DNA of 64,000 bases from Shinisaurus crocodilurus (lineage: Eukaryota; Chordata; Lepidosauria; Squamata; Shinisauridae): NCBI GenBank assembly GCA_021292165.1, contig CM037879.1, forward strand, positions 280,563,772-280,627,771, given 5' to 3'. A program made the position numbers and the translations under genes. Shown piece by piece: positions 31,263-43,019 of the stretch (position 1 is its first letter; each line of letters opens with the position of its first letter). A model generated the notes under the pieces. The model saw only the letters and a list, made by a program, of their open reading frames with translations. It searched no databases and was not told the DNA's origin.

Positions 31263-31789
31263 CTATTTAGTTCTATAGTCCACCCTGTTTCAAGGGCTCT
31301 GGGGAAGGTTATGCCTATGGCAATATGCCCACAGAAGAGAGATGTGACACATTTTGCCTGTTCTGATGTTTGCATTAAAAATGTGAGTTCTTGAAGGGCA
31401 ACAACACGTCCTTGGGATATCTATTTGTGTGTTTGTTTAAAAAAATCTGATGAAATTCAGGTTTGAAATCTGCACGTGTAAGCAGGCTTCTGCACATATA
31501 TCACATTTTGCTAGACTAGGAACCATGAATAAACATCTGATGCATGTCCATCAAAATGCGTATTGGAATGCACATTCATATCTTCATCAGAGTGTTATCT
31601 GAGCATGGATGCCTTCTCTCTGCACTGTCTTGCTTTCAACGGATGTGCATTCGAGTGCACATCCCTCTCCATATTCAATCAATATTCTGATCTAACTAGT
31701 TGTAGTTAAATACCTTCTTGATTTGCATTCGGGGTGCATAATATACATTTTTAAAACGTCTGTGTGTGTGTGTGTGTTATATTATTTTT
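31263..31789. other. No gene
   Basis: Possibly a degraded palindromic element around 31.49-31.70 kb (ATGTGCATTCGAGTGCACATCC; TGAATAAACATCTGATGCATG). A GT run lies near 31761-31778. Confidence 0.3.

Positions 31790-31890
31790 GTTGATATTTT
31801 TGTGTTGCTTTGTTTTGTAAACCACCCAGGGAGCCTTTTGGCTGATGGGCGGTGAATAAATATAATAAATAAATAATTAAATAAATACTA
31790..31890 (+). mobile_element. L2 LINE 3' end
   Basis: TTTGTAAACCACCCAGGGAG, GGCTGATGGGCGGTGAATAAATA and an AATAAATA tail. Confidence 0.6.

Positions 31891-32579
31891 TATCAATTAA
31901 AACAATATATCGTTCCGGCAAAACTTTCTGGGGCTCTGATTGTTTTGCTAAAATTCAAATTTCTTTATTCAAATTTTCTAAAGCTTGGGCGAATAGAAAC
32001 TATCTCTTCTGAACTGCAGCCTGAGCTTAAATGTAGTTAAAGCATGATTCAATTACACCCAGAAACCCATTTCATTAAAAATATCCCTTCTGCATTTTTC
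32101 CCTTTCCAGTTAAATTCCTGTTTTTATAGCTTTTTCCTACTCTAATAGAGTAGCAAATCCTCATATTTTTGCCTGCTGCATATTCTAACTCAGCGTTAGA
32201 CAGCACACACACTGTAAAAATATATAGTATCATTAATAAAGTATAATGCAATACCCATTAGTCCAATAGGAAGTAACATTCCGGGACTTTATTAGCTCGT
32301 ATTAGTAAACACAGCTTGCATTAAAGGCCATACTGGTTTTATTCCCAGCATTTTTAGTATAGGGAAGGATGGTCTGGTGGCTTAAAATAAAAAAACCCTC
32401 TATGAATTTCTCATGCTTACTAAGAGATAGTGCCAATTTTATAATAGAGTCCGATCATTCCAAGAGGAGGTCAGTTTCTGGGGTAAACTTCTGAGCCCCA
32501 TGAACAGGGTCAGTAACATGGCACCTGTGGGCACCAGTGTGCCCTTGGACACTTTTCACGGCCCCCGCTGAGGTCCCAT
31891..32579. other. Mostly unique AT-rich sequence
   Basis: 31970-32340 reads as unique (AAGCATGATTCAATTACACC; CATTAATAAAGTATAATGC). Candidate non-coding element; no exon. Confidence 0.3.

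Positions 32580-32935
32580 ACGGCGTGATCCAATGAAGCT
32601 GCCTGTAGCCCTCTGAATTCGGAGGATGACACAGGCATTCTATTGAGGGCGGGAGGACCACGGTGGATAGGCTATCCGCTGCTCTGCCCTTGCCCTCAAA
32701 AAACATCTCGATGGCTGATTTCGGCTGTGTAGATGTTTTTCCTCTCCTCGCACGGAGGAGAGACTCAGACACCGCCTGGATTCCTCGGAATCCGGCAGTG
32801 TTTTGCACCTCCCCTCCCTGCCTCTGTAATGCCCCCCCATGGGGGAACTGCACACAGTCTTCTGTGTTGGGTTCCCTGCCGGCGCCAGAAAGGACCACGC
32901 TGGCTACAAGGCAGGGGGCTAGGCGGTCTACGGTG
32580..32935. mobile_element. Second copy of the 784-1733 element
   Basis: GGCGTGATCCAATGAAGC, CTGAATTCGGAGGATGACAC, GAGGGCGGGAGGACC and GGCTGATTTCGGC keep the order of the first copy, without the LTR. Right of about 32.94 kb the similarity fades. The 231-codon minus frame 32455-33150 crosses this repeat and a purine-rich run and is not a gene. 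Confidence 0.55.

Positions 32936-33199
32936 CTGCGACCGCGGAAGAGATTTACGAGAGTAAGAGGCAGTGGCAGAAAGAGAGCGAGAAAAGGGGG
33001 TGGCAGGAAGAAAGACAGTAAGAGCAAGAGGTGGTGGCAGAAAGGAGAAAGGAAGTGGCAGAAAATGAAAGAAAAGGGGTGACCCCACGCACTTTTGTCT
33101 CTGGCCCTGCCCCCAGCACTAGCATGTAGCCCACCACGGATTGCCCCCAAGGGAATGCAGCCCTCGACTTAAAAAAGGTTCCCCACCCCTGATTTAGAG

Positions 33200-33370
33200 T
33201 TGATCTGCAAAGCATTGCATTGTATTTTATTCTTTTAAATATTATTTGTATGTATGTTTTATTTTTAACCGTTCTATGGCATTTTAGTATTTTCACTGTT
33301 TGTAATCCGCCTAAAGAATATTCATTATTGGGCAGATTAGAAATGTAATAAATAAATAAATAAATAAAGC
33200..33370 (+). mobile_element. L2 LINE 3' end
   Basis: TTTGTAATCCGCCTAAAG, TATTGGGCAGATTAGAAATG and AATAAATAAATAAATAAA. Confidence 0.6.

Positions 33371-33897
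33371 TGGAGATGCATCGGAAGAGATTTACGAGGT
33401 TGCAGGGGCTTCTATGCCCCATCCTATGCCCCCCCCCCACATACAACGTCGGTGGGACATAGGATTGCACCCAAAATTTCTTAACTGGGAGCTGGGATCA
33501 CTTGGAAGCAAAGTGAGGGCCCTTTAGCTGCTCCCATCTTCTTTCCCCATGAATGCCTCTGAGCCACATATGGGGCTCAGAGACATTCTTGGGAAACGAA
33601 GGTGGCAGGTGGATGCAGGCCGATGTGTTCCCATGTGTGGCATCCATTTTGTGGTGGTGCCCACAACAGTTTCTCAAATTGCCAGATGTGCACACAGGCC
33701 CCAAAAAGTTGCCTGCCCTTGCTCTGGAAAATTTCCCATGAGAATATAGAAATGAGCCAACCCCAGTGCAGCGGGTAGAAAGTTGGTCTTGGGCTGGAGA
33801 GTCCTGGTTTCCAATCCCACTCAGGGCCAAACGAGACAGTTCTTTAAATTTGTATCAAGCAGCTACATCTCCCCCCCCCCTCCATTTTTACTCTAGA
33371..33897. other. No gene; possible short tandem duplication
   Basis: GAATGCCTCTGAGCCACATATGGG is followed by CTCAGAGACATTCTTGGG, a weak inverted pair near 33.55 kb. 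C-runs lie at 33429 and 33870. Confidence 0.3.

Positions 33898-33990
33898 ATA
33901 GGCTGGGGGTGAAATGGATCAGCTGGCTGGGGCATGCAGGGAGTTGTAGGCCAAAAACATCTGGGGACCCAAGGTTGGAGAACACTGCTC
33898..33990. mobile_element. Palindromic hAT MITE, right arm only
   Basis: GGCTGGGGCATGCAGGGAGTTGTAGG to CAAGGTTGGAGAACACTG is the right half of the 19.05-kb element. CTCTAGAA on the left (33891-33898) and CTCTAGAG on the right fit a decayed duplication. Confidence 0.6.

Positions 33991-33999
33991 TAGAGTAAC

Positions 34000-34425
34000 A
34001 ATGAGGGGGTGAGGCCAAAGGCAAAAGGGTGGGGGCAAAATACCAAAAAATATCAGCATATTTTAGCTTAACGCTTTTGCCCAAAGTCACTATGTATTGG
34101 GAGAGGAATTTCAACTTTTCAGGTGGGAATATGGGGTGGGTTAGGATTTTAAAAGTTTTTTTTTTTTACTGTTTTTAATTGTCATGTTTTATTCTGTTGT
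34201 TTTAATTGTACATCGCCCAGGGTGGCCAGTCGGGCGATTAATAAATGTAATAAAATAAAATAAATAAATGGGGGGATGGGACTGCACAAAAGCCAGGAAG
34301 CCACCACAAATAATTAGGGGTTGGGGTAGAGGGAATGGGCCAGGGGAGAGGGTGTAACCTTCTGGGGACCCTCAAAGGGCTAGATTTGGGTCCCGGGATT
34401 TAGGTTCTGCACTTCTGTTATATAG
34000..34425 (+). mobile_element. MITE of the CAGGGGTGCAG family, with L2 tail inside
   Basis: AGGGTGGGGGCAAAATACC, GGGAGAGGAATTTCAAC, then after the L2 insert CACAAAAGCCAGGAAGCC, AATTAGGGGTTGGGG and TAGGTTCTGCACTTCTG. Same order as 24.95-25.33 kb. Confidence 0.55.
34150..34268 (+). mobile_element. L2 LINE 3' end in the MITE
   Basis: TTGTACATCGCCCAGGGTGG, CAGTCGGGCGATTAATAAATG and (AAAATA)n tail. Confidence 0.6.

Positions 34426-34884
34426 CAATAATGATAAATTAAATTAAATACATGCTTAAGGAACCTCACTTGTGTTTAGCTCCATAATTCTCCAATACAG
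34501 AATGTTCATGTAAAGGATGCGTGTCATTCAATTGTTAGGAACCCAGAGCCTTCTGTACCCATGTATATCATATATAACTGCACACACAAAAACAAGATCC
34601 TTTTTTTTTCCTTTTTCTTTTTTTTTTTCTTTTTGCAGATCCACCCTGAACTCTACAATAATGTAACAAAATGCCAAACAACATTGCAGCAAATTTGGAG
34701 GGAAAGGGGGGGGGGGACGGGACACAGCAAAACAATGTCAACGTATGTCTGCATAGACGAAGCCGTGATTGGAGGAAAGGCAAAAAGCTGTCGATGGAAG
34801 TCTATATGCTGTGAATGGCATTTCCGAACGATATGCATAAAGGCAAAATGATGTCAAGGCAATATATACAGAACACTGCGGATG

Positions 34885-34888
<4 letters not shown>

Positions 34889-34949
<61 letters not shown>

Positions 34950-34951
34950 CT
34889..34951. repeat. (AT)n-(AG)n compound microsatellite
   Basis: AT run 34889-34919 followed by an AG run 34924-34949. Confidence 0.95.

Positions 34952-34962
34952 GAATAGAAAGC

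Positions 34963-35835
34963 CTGCCATGTAAAGGAGCTGTGCTGAATCCCACCAAAGA
35001 CCTATCTAGTCCAGCATTCTGTTCCCACAGTGGCCAACCAAATGCATCTGGGAAGCCCACAGGTAGGACATGAGTGCAACAGCACCCTCCTGCCCATGTT
35101 CCTCAGCAACTGTTGTACATAGGAACAGTGCCTCTGATCTTGGAGGTAATATATAGCCGTCATGAGCAGTAGTCATGGTTAGCCTTATACTCCAAAGAAT
35201 TTGTCCGAATTTAAAGCCATCCAAATTAGTGGCCATCACTAAATCTCATGGAAATGAATTCCATTGTTTAACTATGCACTGAGTGAAGACGTACTTCCTT
35301 CTATCTGTCTTGAATCTTCTGCCATTCAGCTTCATGATGACCCTAGGCTCTAGTATTATGGGAAAGAGAGAAAAACTTCTCCCTATCCACATTCTTGACA
35401 TGGGGCATACTTTTATATATCTCTATCATGTCTCCCCTTACTTGCCTTTCTTCTAAGTTTAACAGTCCCAAATATTTTAACATTTCCTCATGGGAGAGTT
35501 GTTTCAGGCTCTTGATCATGTTTGGTTGCCCTTTTCTACACCTTTTTCAACTCTACAATATCCCTTTTTGGGTGCAGTGATCAGAACTGTACACAGTATT
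35601 CCAAGTGTGGTCACACTATAGAATTGTATGAGGGCAATATGGGAGTGGCTATATTTTTAATTCCTTTCCTAATTATACCCAACATGGAGTTTGTCTTTTC
35701 CACAACAGCCACAAGCTGGGCCGCAATTTTTGTTGAGCTGTCCACCACAACCCCAAGATCCCTTTCTTGGTCAGTCATCACCAGCCCAGATCCCATAAAC
35801 AGCATTGTGCACCTATTCTGTACTTCCCTCCTTAA
34963..35835 (-). mobile_element. CR1 LINE, 3' UTR and C-terminal RT remnant
   Basis: Co-linear with the 8.6-kb copy (TATCTAGTCCAGCATTCTG; GTGGCCATCACTAAATC; TCTAGTATTATGGG). The minus frame 35611-35805 encodes VMTDQERDLGVVVDSS and VVEKTNSMLGIIRKGI, the CR1 connection region. Several frameshifts. 5' end lost at about 35835. Confidence 0.85.

Positions 35836-35999
35836 GAGATTTTTTTTTTCCTGTGGAAAGAAAAAAGAGAGAAGAAGTGGTAGGAAAACACAGGACGACT
35901 AGGAATGGAATCCAACATCATCTGGACCCCTCCATAAAATTCCAGGAATGAGGCAGGGTGATTGCATGACAAAAGCCTTCTCTGGAAGCAACCCTAGAA

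Positions 36000-36960
36000 G
36001 AAGCCAATGACTGTGTGAAAAGGCATCAGCCCCGCCAGGATCTGCTTCGCCAGCACAGCTCCACAGCTCCACCTGGTGGCCACTGTCCAGTCAGCAACCT
36101 GGCCTGCACCCCTCTTCTCAGGATTTGGCCCTTTACCTCCAGCTGCGCTCAGGCCTGCTAATGTGGACCACCCGGGAGCTGCTGGGAGGGCTACTTAAGG
36201 GCTGCCTCAGCCCTCCAGCTTTTGCCACAGCAACATGATTCCTTGTGCTGTTGCAGCTGGCTCCTGACCCTCTGTGGCTAGCTCCAGCTCTTGCCTGACC
36301 ATGCTTGACCTCTCCTGACCTATACCTCTCTAGCCCTGCTCTTCCTGGTATGTGACTGAATCTAGCCTGACTCTCAGCCCCGCCTCTGCCTCTGGCCCTT
36401 GTCTGAACCTGGTCTGCTCCTGGATTTGCCGCCTTGTCTCTGGCCCTTGTCTGAATTTTGGATCTGCCTTCTTTCCTCTGGCCCTTGCTTGGACTCTGCT
36501 TGCTCTTGACCACTGCTTGCTTGCCTACCAGATCTTCCCTTTGCCTCTGGCCCCACCTTGCTTACTACATATACTGACCTCGGCCCGGCTCCTGGACTCT
36601 GCACTCTCCTGACCTGCTCCAGCCTCCACCATCCCCCTGGCCCCAGCGTTCCAGCCAAAGTCCCCTACCACCCATGCCTCAGACATTACAAGCCCTTTAA
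36701 GATGGCCAGATACAGCACTGGAGGGGCTTGAGCTTTCAGGGTGACTGTCTAGGCCGGACCATTGAATCTTGGCCGTTGCTCCAGGCCCGTGCTGAGATGA
36801 CGTGTCTTCTTCCTGTAGTGGCAAGATTGCCAACTGTGATTCTGAAACCTAGCCACTGGTCCCCTGGATCAGCACCACCAGCTCTGTCCAGTGTGCTGAC
36901 CACGTCCCTGTCTCAGGTCGGCACGGACTCTTAGCCATGCCCCTTGCAGTCCCACCTGAA
36000..36960 (+). mobile_element. LTR-like GC-rich repeat, tentative
   Basis: CTACTTAAGGGCTGCCTCAGCC near 36191 looks like an LTR TATA region. It is followed by degenerate units of about 55 bp built on CTCTGGCCCTTGTCTGAA (36387, 36440, 36477). No TG...CA ends with duplication found and no polyadenylation signal, so the class is uncertain. Confidence 0.3.

Positions 36961-37084
36961 ACGTTGCCTCCCTGCGGCAGTGGAATTCCTCATGGAGTAC
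37001 ATTGTACATTGGATGATAGAATATATTGTACGTAGATGGGGACTTGATGGCCCACCAGCTTTTGCAGTTCCTGAATGTTCTGGC

Positions 37085-37265
37085 CAAGCTTTTGGCTTAA
37101 ATCACAGAAAATGCATTCATAAATGCATATTTTGAGAGAAAAAATGGTTACAATGCAGATTTTTTTAAAAAGAATGCAAATGAATGCAGAAACCAGGCAG
37201 AATTGGATTTATGGGCGAATGCATGCAAAAGTGACATGGACCAGAAATACACTGATTCCTCCATG
37085..37265. repeat. AT-rich dispersed repeat copy
   Basis: AAATGCATTCATAAATGCAT, GAATGCAAATGAATGCAG and GGCGAATGCATGCAAAAG: same periodic texture as 46.5 kb. Confidence 0.45.

Positions 37266-37599
37266 CTTATTACTATTCTTAAGGTCCAGCTGTGTCTGTG
37301 TATAAAAGAACATGCTGCTCTGGCTAGAACTTAAACTCTGGAGAATCTCAACTCGAAATTTCTGTTTCTGTTTTTGTTGGTTTGTAGTTCATCCTTCAGA
37401 TTATTTTGGCCTACCATTTCTGCACTGAGCTCACTTCTTCCCTGGGTAACAATAGCGGCCTGTTTTTCACTAGCCTCTCTGGTTCAAGGCAGAGCACATT
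37501 AGATGGTACAAATAAAACGTTTCTCTTCTGCCAGCTAAAATGGAGGCAGGAGGCCAGATCCATTTAAAACCAAAAATGGAGAGATATTATTGTTTGGAG

Positions 37600-37623
37600 A
37601 TATATATATATATATATATATAT
37600..37623. repeat. (TA)n microsatellite
   Basis: A dozen uninterrupted AT units. Confidence 0.9.

Positions 37624-38000
37624 AATGACCCAATTGCTTTTCTATTCATTGTTTATCTGCTTTGAATTCTATCAAATAGCTCTGCTGATAGCCATCCAAT
37701 TGCTTTATTTATGCCGAATTGGCGCAAACAAACACAAATGAATGATGCCACTTTTATGACACCCGGGTTTTTAGCACTGGCGGCAATGAGAGGAACAGAA
37801 TGGCCAGGAACCCTCGGTATATACTGCTCATATCCGGCTTTTGCTCTGCACATCAACTCCAGTGCTTTCAAAATTTTACACATAATTATATATCCCTCTT
37901 CACGACGTTAAAATGTTATAGGCTCAATATGGCTCCTGTTCAAATTGGCACATGACATCTGCCACTCTTATCTGCACTCTCTGCCTTCACCTATTAACAA
37624..38000. 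other. Unique block, candidate conserved non-coding sequence
   Basis: No repeat recognised: CCCAATTGCTTTTCTATTC, CAATTGCTTTATTTATGCCG, AACACAAATGAATGATGCC, TTTTACACATAATTATATATC. Homeobox/forkhead-like words are common. Unproven. Confidence 0.3.

Positions 38001-38309
38001 CAGGCCTCTTCTGCATTTGCTGTTTTCCCTCAGAAGAACGGATATGTTTCCTACCGTACAATGTTTCCTACCACCCCCGAAGTTGATGTGGCACTTAACT
38101 TCTAGAATATTCTTGGAAGGTTCAGTGGCTCTGTTAGGGCAGGATTGGGGTGGGGCAGATGTCCAGGCCCCCAATTAGCACAAGCTGGGCAAACCAGGTC
38201 TTTTTTTAATGGAAGGAGTGGAGCTGAAGGGGTGCTGCTGAAGGCCCAATGATAATTTGTTGCCCAAGGACCCATAGAAACCTAGAGCCAGCCCCATGCA
38301 TTAGCATCT

Positions 38310-38342
<33 letters not shown>

Positions 38343-39401
38343 AAGTAAGACCATTAAATCCAGACTCTAAAATTACCTAATCACTGGGCATGTTGTTCAG
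38401 GGCCTCATAAGTGTTGCCCCCAAATTTTGCATGAAGTGAAATTTGAAGCAAACATAAAGGTCTCTCACTCAAGTAAAAAAAAAATAGGCACAAATTTCAA
38501 TGGGAAATAAAGAACCAGGATAAGATAAGCAACATTTCATGATGGGTTTGACACACACGTTTCAACTTGCTCCTGAATTTTACCTCAGTCAAGTTTTGAG
38601 GTGAATGTGAAAGGTTGAGAAAGGATCACCACCGAGTTGTGCTGTACAAACTCCTCTCACCCAAAGCCCAACACACGTGCCAGAAATCCAAAGACGTGGG
38701 GAAGTAGTTCAGAACGGCGGAGCATTACCACCTACGATGTGCCTGTGGAACTACCCCAGTTTATATACAGTGAGAGGAGGCACTACTTGGAGTCACTGTC
38801 TGAGATTGGATCCTGACAGGGAAACTGGCCCCTAAACCTATGACTCCTCCGGACAGGGTGTTTCTGTCCTGCCCTCTTTTGCTGACGCCTTTCCAATGGA
38901 CCCATCTCAGAGACCCCCTCTCCCGGAGAGTCTGCCTCCTGTTGCTATGGGTGAAGTCCCTGACTGATAAGCAGAGGCTCTGTCCAAGGCCGAGTCTCCC
39001 AGCTGAGGAGAGTTAACTAACTGAGCCTCGATCATCTCTCCTTTCCCCTGGGCAGTGGGAGGCCTGGCATGACTGCACTGCCTCGTCTCGAAGGCCCCAC
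39101 AGCTGGAGCTGACTCTCCCAGCTCTTCCCCAGAGGCAGAATCTGTGTCTGACCATGAATCTCCCTCTGTGCCAGGGCAAGGTCCGACACCGTGTGCCTGC
39201 TCAGTCTTCTGTCCAGGTGCTAACTGTCGATGGGCAACTTCAAGGTTCCTGCTCTCCTTTCTTATGGTTCTTTATCTCTAAACCAGACTTGGACACCCTG
39301 GGACACAAGGCCACCCAAGGAATGGACATGGCTAAAGGAGAGCAGGTTCTATACAGGAGTCCTAAGGGGGCTGAACTATCCATGTGTGCAGGGTGCACTT
39401 A
38001..39401. other. No gene; GT microsatellite at 38317-38342
   Basis: 38800-39270 is GC-rich and acidic-coding in frame +3, recalling the frame in the 833-1421 LTR, so it may be an LTR remnant; no ends were found. The rest is unassigned. Confidence 0.3.

Positions 39402-39700
39402 GGGATGTGTGCGGAGCTCGATCGGGGGGGTGGAAGTCCGGCGAACTCACCGGGCTTGACCCCTCCGAGCTCCGCTCAACCTACCTTTTCCCCAGCTCGG
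39501 CTCGTGTTCTCATGAGCCGAACTGGGGAAAGCGACTTCTGGGTTCCAGGCGCTACATTGTTTCTGTAGAAAATGGCATAAGATACATTAAAAATGGCCTA
39601 ATTTGCTCAGGTCGTGCCCTAATTTACGCGAATTGTGGCTGTTTTTAACGTATTTTCTGCATGAACGGCGTAGAACTGGTGTAGTATAAAATTCAAAACC
39402..39700. mobile_element. Foldback MITE of the 17.25-kb family
   Basis: TAGGGATGTGTGCGGAGCTCG, GGGGAAAGCGACTTCTGGG, GTAGAAAATGGCATAAGATAC, GCTGTTTTTAACGTATTTTC. The far right arm is missing. Confidence 0.55.

Positions 39701-39818
39701 AAGCCAATTAGATTTTGGGGACCAAATTTATTTCCTTTACATTATGGCTATATATTACCTCCAGATTCAGAGCCAGTGTGCCCCTCCATACCAGTTGCTG
39801 GGGAAAATGGGCTGGAGG

Positions 39819-39984
39819 CAGGGCCGGTGCTACCATTAGGCCAACTAGGCAGCCGCCTAGGGCGCAGGGCTAAAAGGGGCGCCAGAAATGCCTTGGAAAA
39901 AAATACAGCGCTCTCAAGTGGGAAGGGGGGGGCGCTAAATATCTGATCTTGCCTAGGGCACCAAACTGCCTTGCACCGGTCCTG
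39819..39984. mobile_element. Short hAT, TIR CAGGGCCGGTGC, perfect 8-bp TSD
   Basis: It starts CAGGGCCGGTGC, ends GCACCGGTCCTG, and is flanked by GCTGGAGG at 39811-39818 and 39985-39992. Body: AGGCAGCCGCCTAGGGCGC. It is the compact relative of 8067-8584 in the opposite orientation. Confidence 0.93.

Positions 39985-39992
39985 GCTGGAGG

Positions 39993-40112
39993 GTGCTCTT
40001 GTGATCATCTCCTGCTTGTGGACTTCCCATGGACATCTGGTTGGCTACTGTGTGAACTGAATGCTGGACTCGATGGGCCTTTGCTCTGATCCAGCAGGGC
40101 TCTTCTCATGTT
39993..40112 (+). mobile_element. CR1 LINE 3' terminal fragment
   Basis: GACATCTGGTTGGCTACTGTG, GAATGCTGGACTCGATGGG and GATCCAGCAGGGCTCTTCTC are the plus-strand counterpart of the 3' UTR text in the minus CR1 copies. 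Confidence 0.75.

Positions 40113-40950
40113 CCAGCTGAGCCTTGCTCAAACAACAAGGTCTTTTCTGTTCTCTGGTGTGCCCCTGTATCCTTGCTTATTCTTCCGTCCTGACTTCCGG
40201 TTTGCCCTTTGCTCCTGACTTGTTCATTGCTCCTGACTGTGACTACTGTCCCACAGCCGATAATTCCCAACTCCTGGCACACCTCAGACTGCAGCCCATG
40301 GCCCAGGACTGACGAAAGGGAATACGAAGCCAGTAGCAGCATCAGGGTCCAGGCACAGCATTAAGCGATTTTTTAAAAAAAATATGGAGGGCAAGTAGGA
40401 ACGGAGGCAAATCCAAGGAAAAGGAATATGGGATGACAAGAGCCCCAGAAAAGCTGGAACACAGACAAGAAGTCGACAGCCTTCCTCAAAACCCTGCCCT
40501 TGTAGCTAGCAGCCTCCCAAAAATAGGATTTCTACCTTTTGAAATTTGTTGAAGTGAAGACCACGTCAAGCAGAAAAGATATTCCACCCCTTAGGTGGAG
40601 AAACTGATGTTGGCATAAGCCACCCTGGATAAAGATACATCTGTTGTGTCACATTCTTTTCCTCATCGCTGACATGAGCACGTTCATGTCACAAAAGTGC
40701 TGGAGATAATCCTGCAGAACGCAGCCTCCTGGTGACAACAAACATGAATTGACAGACAAGAGGTCCAGCAGCCATAGTTACAAGAACTTTACCCAGGATG
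40801 GGCACATGCGGGATGGAACATCATATTTGACACTCATTGTCTGTGATAACCCAACATGAAATGATCTTTTGGATTGGCTGCGGTGACCTTGAGGTTCTGA
40901 CAGAAATATGTGTTTGTTTATCCCATTTGGGAATGGGCAATGGTAGTCTT
40113..40950. other. No gene recognised
   Basis: 40119-40312 has TCCTGACTT/TCCTGACTG repeats of LTR-like texture; 40313-40950 is unassigned. Confidence 0.3.

Positions 40951-41123
40951 TCATAGATTTCATAGATCATAGAGTTGGAAGGAGCCTACAAGGCTATCGA
41001 AACCAACCCCCTGCTCAATGCAGGAAACTAGAGGAGGGGTCTCCCATCCAAGTAATAACCAGGGCTGACCCTGCTTAGCTTTCCACGCTCAGACAAGGTG
41101 AGCGAGCCAGCCTGAGTCACAGA
40951..41123 (-). mobile_element. 5S-rRNA-derived SINE with CR1 tail (copy 2)
   Basis: Tail TCATAGATTTCATAGATCATAG at the left, then GGTCTCCCATCCAAGTAATAACC and GACCCTGCTTAGCTTTCC, the inverse of the 5S promoter boxes. 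Confidence 0.88.

Positions 41124-41339
41124 CTGCTTTGTCAGTGGGCACTCACTGTTTTAGGGGTGTTGGGCCTTGCCCTATGAGCATTATCCTGGCTTGACTCAGC
41201 ACTGCATTGCATTATGGGAGGACAGAGGGTTGGCATGGCAACTGGCCTCCTGATATCTCTGGCACAAACTGAACCCTGTTGCTGTTTTCTCCACCGGGGG
41301 GGGGGGGGGGAGAGAAAGAAGCGGCATTGAAGACAGTTT

Positions 41340-41582
41340 TCATTTATTTATTTATTATATTTATATCCCACCTTTTTTCCTCCAAGGAACCCAAGGTGGC
41401 TTACATAATCATCATCCTCTTCTCCATTTTATCCTCACAACGACCCTGTGAGGTAAGTTAAGCTGAGAATCAGTGACTGACCCAAAGTCACCCAGTGAGG
41501 TTCATGGCTGAGTGGGGACTAGATCTTGGATCTCTTGCATCCCAGTCCAACACTCTAACCACTACACACCACACTGGCTCTC
41340..41582 (-). mobile_element. tRNA-derived squamate SINE
   Basis: Tail TTATTTATTTATTATATTTATATCCC, body CAACGACCCTGTGAGG, CACCCAGTGAGGTTCATGG, head CACTACACACCACACTGGC. 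Somewhat diverged from the 18.17-kb copy. Confidence 0.82.

Positions 41583-41643
41583 TGTATGGGGAGGTTCTGT
41601 GTCTAGATTAAGCTCCAGTGGTTCAGGAGAAATGGGAGGGGGT

Positions 41644-41672
41644 CTTGGTCACCGCAATAGGCGGTGACCAAG
41644..41672. repeat. Perfect 12-bp hairpin, 5-nt loop
   Basis: CTTGGTCACCGC (41644-41655) and GCGGTGACCAAG (41661-41672). It sits just before the L2 fragment; function unknown. Confidence 0.85.

Positions 41673-41714
41673 AGGGATCCCACTCCCTCTGGGAATTTTC
41701 TGTGATTGTGAGCA

Positions 41715-42186
41715 GATTTGCTGAAGGAGCTGCACTGGCTACCTATTCGCTACTGGGTCAGGTTTAAGGTTCTGGTACTTGTGTACAAAGCCCAAAACAA
41801 CTTGGGACCAGGTTACCTGAGAGAGCACCTCCTTCCGTACCAACCTGCCCAGTCACTGATTGTCATCAGATGGCCTGCTCCTGGTGGTACCTCATGGACC
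41901 CTTGGCCTGACTGGAGTCCACCAGGAGAAGAGCCTTCAGTGTGGTGGCTCCACTTCTGTGGAACTCCCTGCCTCTGGAGGTCAGGCAGGCTCCACATTGT
42001 GCTGCTTTCAGCACCTGCTGAAGACCTCCTTGTTCCGGGAAGCCTTCTCTGCTCTCCAGCCACCATTTTAATGTTACCTTGTTTTCAATGTATTGTTTTT
42101 GTTTCTTTTATCAGTTTTTAACTTTTTATTGTTCACTGCTCTGGAATCTATGTAGATATGGAGTGGTATACAAATACTATAAATAA
41715..42186 (+). pseudogene. L2 LINE ORF2 C-terminus and 3' UTR
   Basis: The frame at 41718-42071 reads LKELHWLPIRYWVRFKVL and VYKAQNNLGPGYLREHL. This is the conserved C-terminal segment of L2 ORF2, downstream of the reverse transcriptase (typical form LHWLPV..RI.FK.L.L.YKAL...P.YL). The rest of the frame drifts, with at least one shift before LLKTSLFREAF, another known L2 phrase. The 3' UTR ends GAGTGGTATACAAATACTATAAA. 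Only the last part of ORF2 is present and no active element remains. A second L2 copy in the same strand lies at 55.0 kb and a minus copy with RT sequence at 53.2 kb. Confidence 0.85.

Positions 42187-42318
42187 TCATCATCGTCGTC
42201 GTCGTCACATCTCATCATGCCATATCTTTTCACCTCATAATGGTTTTATGAGAAGAGGCAATTCCCATATTATTTGAGTGTTATGTTAGCTGCTTAGATG
42301 TGGCTGGATCGTGTACAT

Positions 42319-42942
42319 CAGAGGTGCAGAACTGGAATTGCCTCTTCCGTGCCCCCACTCAGGCCGGATGACATCAGTGGGCGTAGCCATAACCACTGAT
42401 GTTGCCACCAGAGCAAGCTGGTGGCTCCAATGTCAGTGGGGCAGTGCATCCACTCTGGATTGTAGTCTGAACTTTCAAGGAAATATCCATGGTATTGAAC
42501 CTATTTTAGGGTAGAGGGCCATAGATAGCTCCTTTAAAGTTCAGACTGAAGCCCAGAATGGATACACAGCCCCACTGACCTTGGAGCCACCAGCCTCCAT
42601 TGCCTCCCCACCCTGACCCCACCCATGTTGCCTTTCTCCATGCTGAGAGAGGCACAGAGGGACTCCGCTGGTGCTGGGAGGAGTGGCTGACATTGGGAGG
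42701 AAGCCAACAGTGGGCAGCAGGAGACATCCCCCTTGGGGGTGGCGAGAGGCGTGCAAAGGAAGATTTGGCTGGTGCTGGGACTGGGAGGAGCCACTCTTCC
42801 CGGTGCCGGCCAAGTCCTTGACCTTGCACATGCAGAGGCTCTGTGGGCTGGATGACAAATCCACAGAGGCTCCATGGGGCTGGATGGGGAGCCTTTGTAG
42901 GCTGGATTAGGCTCACAGCAGGTCAGAAATTCCCCATCCCTG
42319..42942 (+). mobile_element. CAGAGGTGCAGAACTGG MITE, enclosing a foldback
   Basis: Left end CAGAGGTGCAGAACTGG, right end near AATTCCCCATCCCTG. The foldback at 42413-42601 is inserted within it. The interior is GC-rich with paired GGCTGGTGCTGGGA phrases and encodes nothing recognised. Confidence 0.45.
42413..42601. mobile_element. Foldback element of the AGTGGAGGCTGGTGGCTCC family
   Basis: Left arm GCTGGTGGCTCCAATGTCAG, GCATCCACTCTGGATTGTAG; right arm TTCAGACTGAAGCCCAG, GGATACACAGCCCCACTGACC, GGAGCCACCAGCCTCC. 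Centre TTGAACCTATTTTAGGG. Confidence 0.75.

Positions 42943-43019
42943 TACTAGAGTGACAGAGAAATTATGTGACAACAGAGCGCGAAACTATGTGAAAGCCCTT
43001 CAAATATTATTTGTAGATG

Noticed and set aside
32455..33150. 231-codon minus frame, the longest in the window
   Set aside because: It crosses the 32.58-kb repeat and a purine-rich tract; low-complexity Leu/Phe/Pro stretch and no domain.
36133..36658. Gln/Arg/Gly-rich minus frames
   Set aside because: They arise from degenerate CTCTGGCCCTTG repeats of LTR-like DNA.
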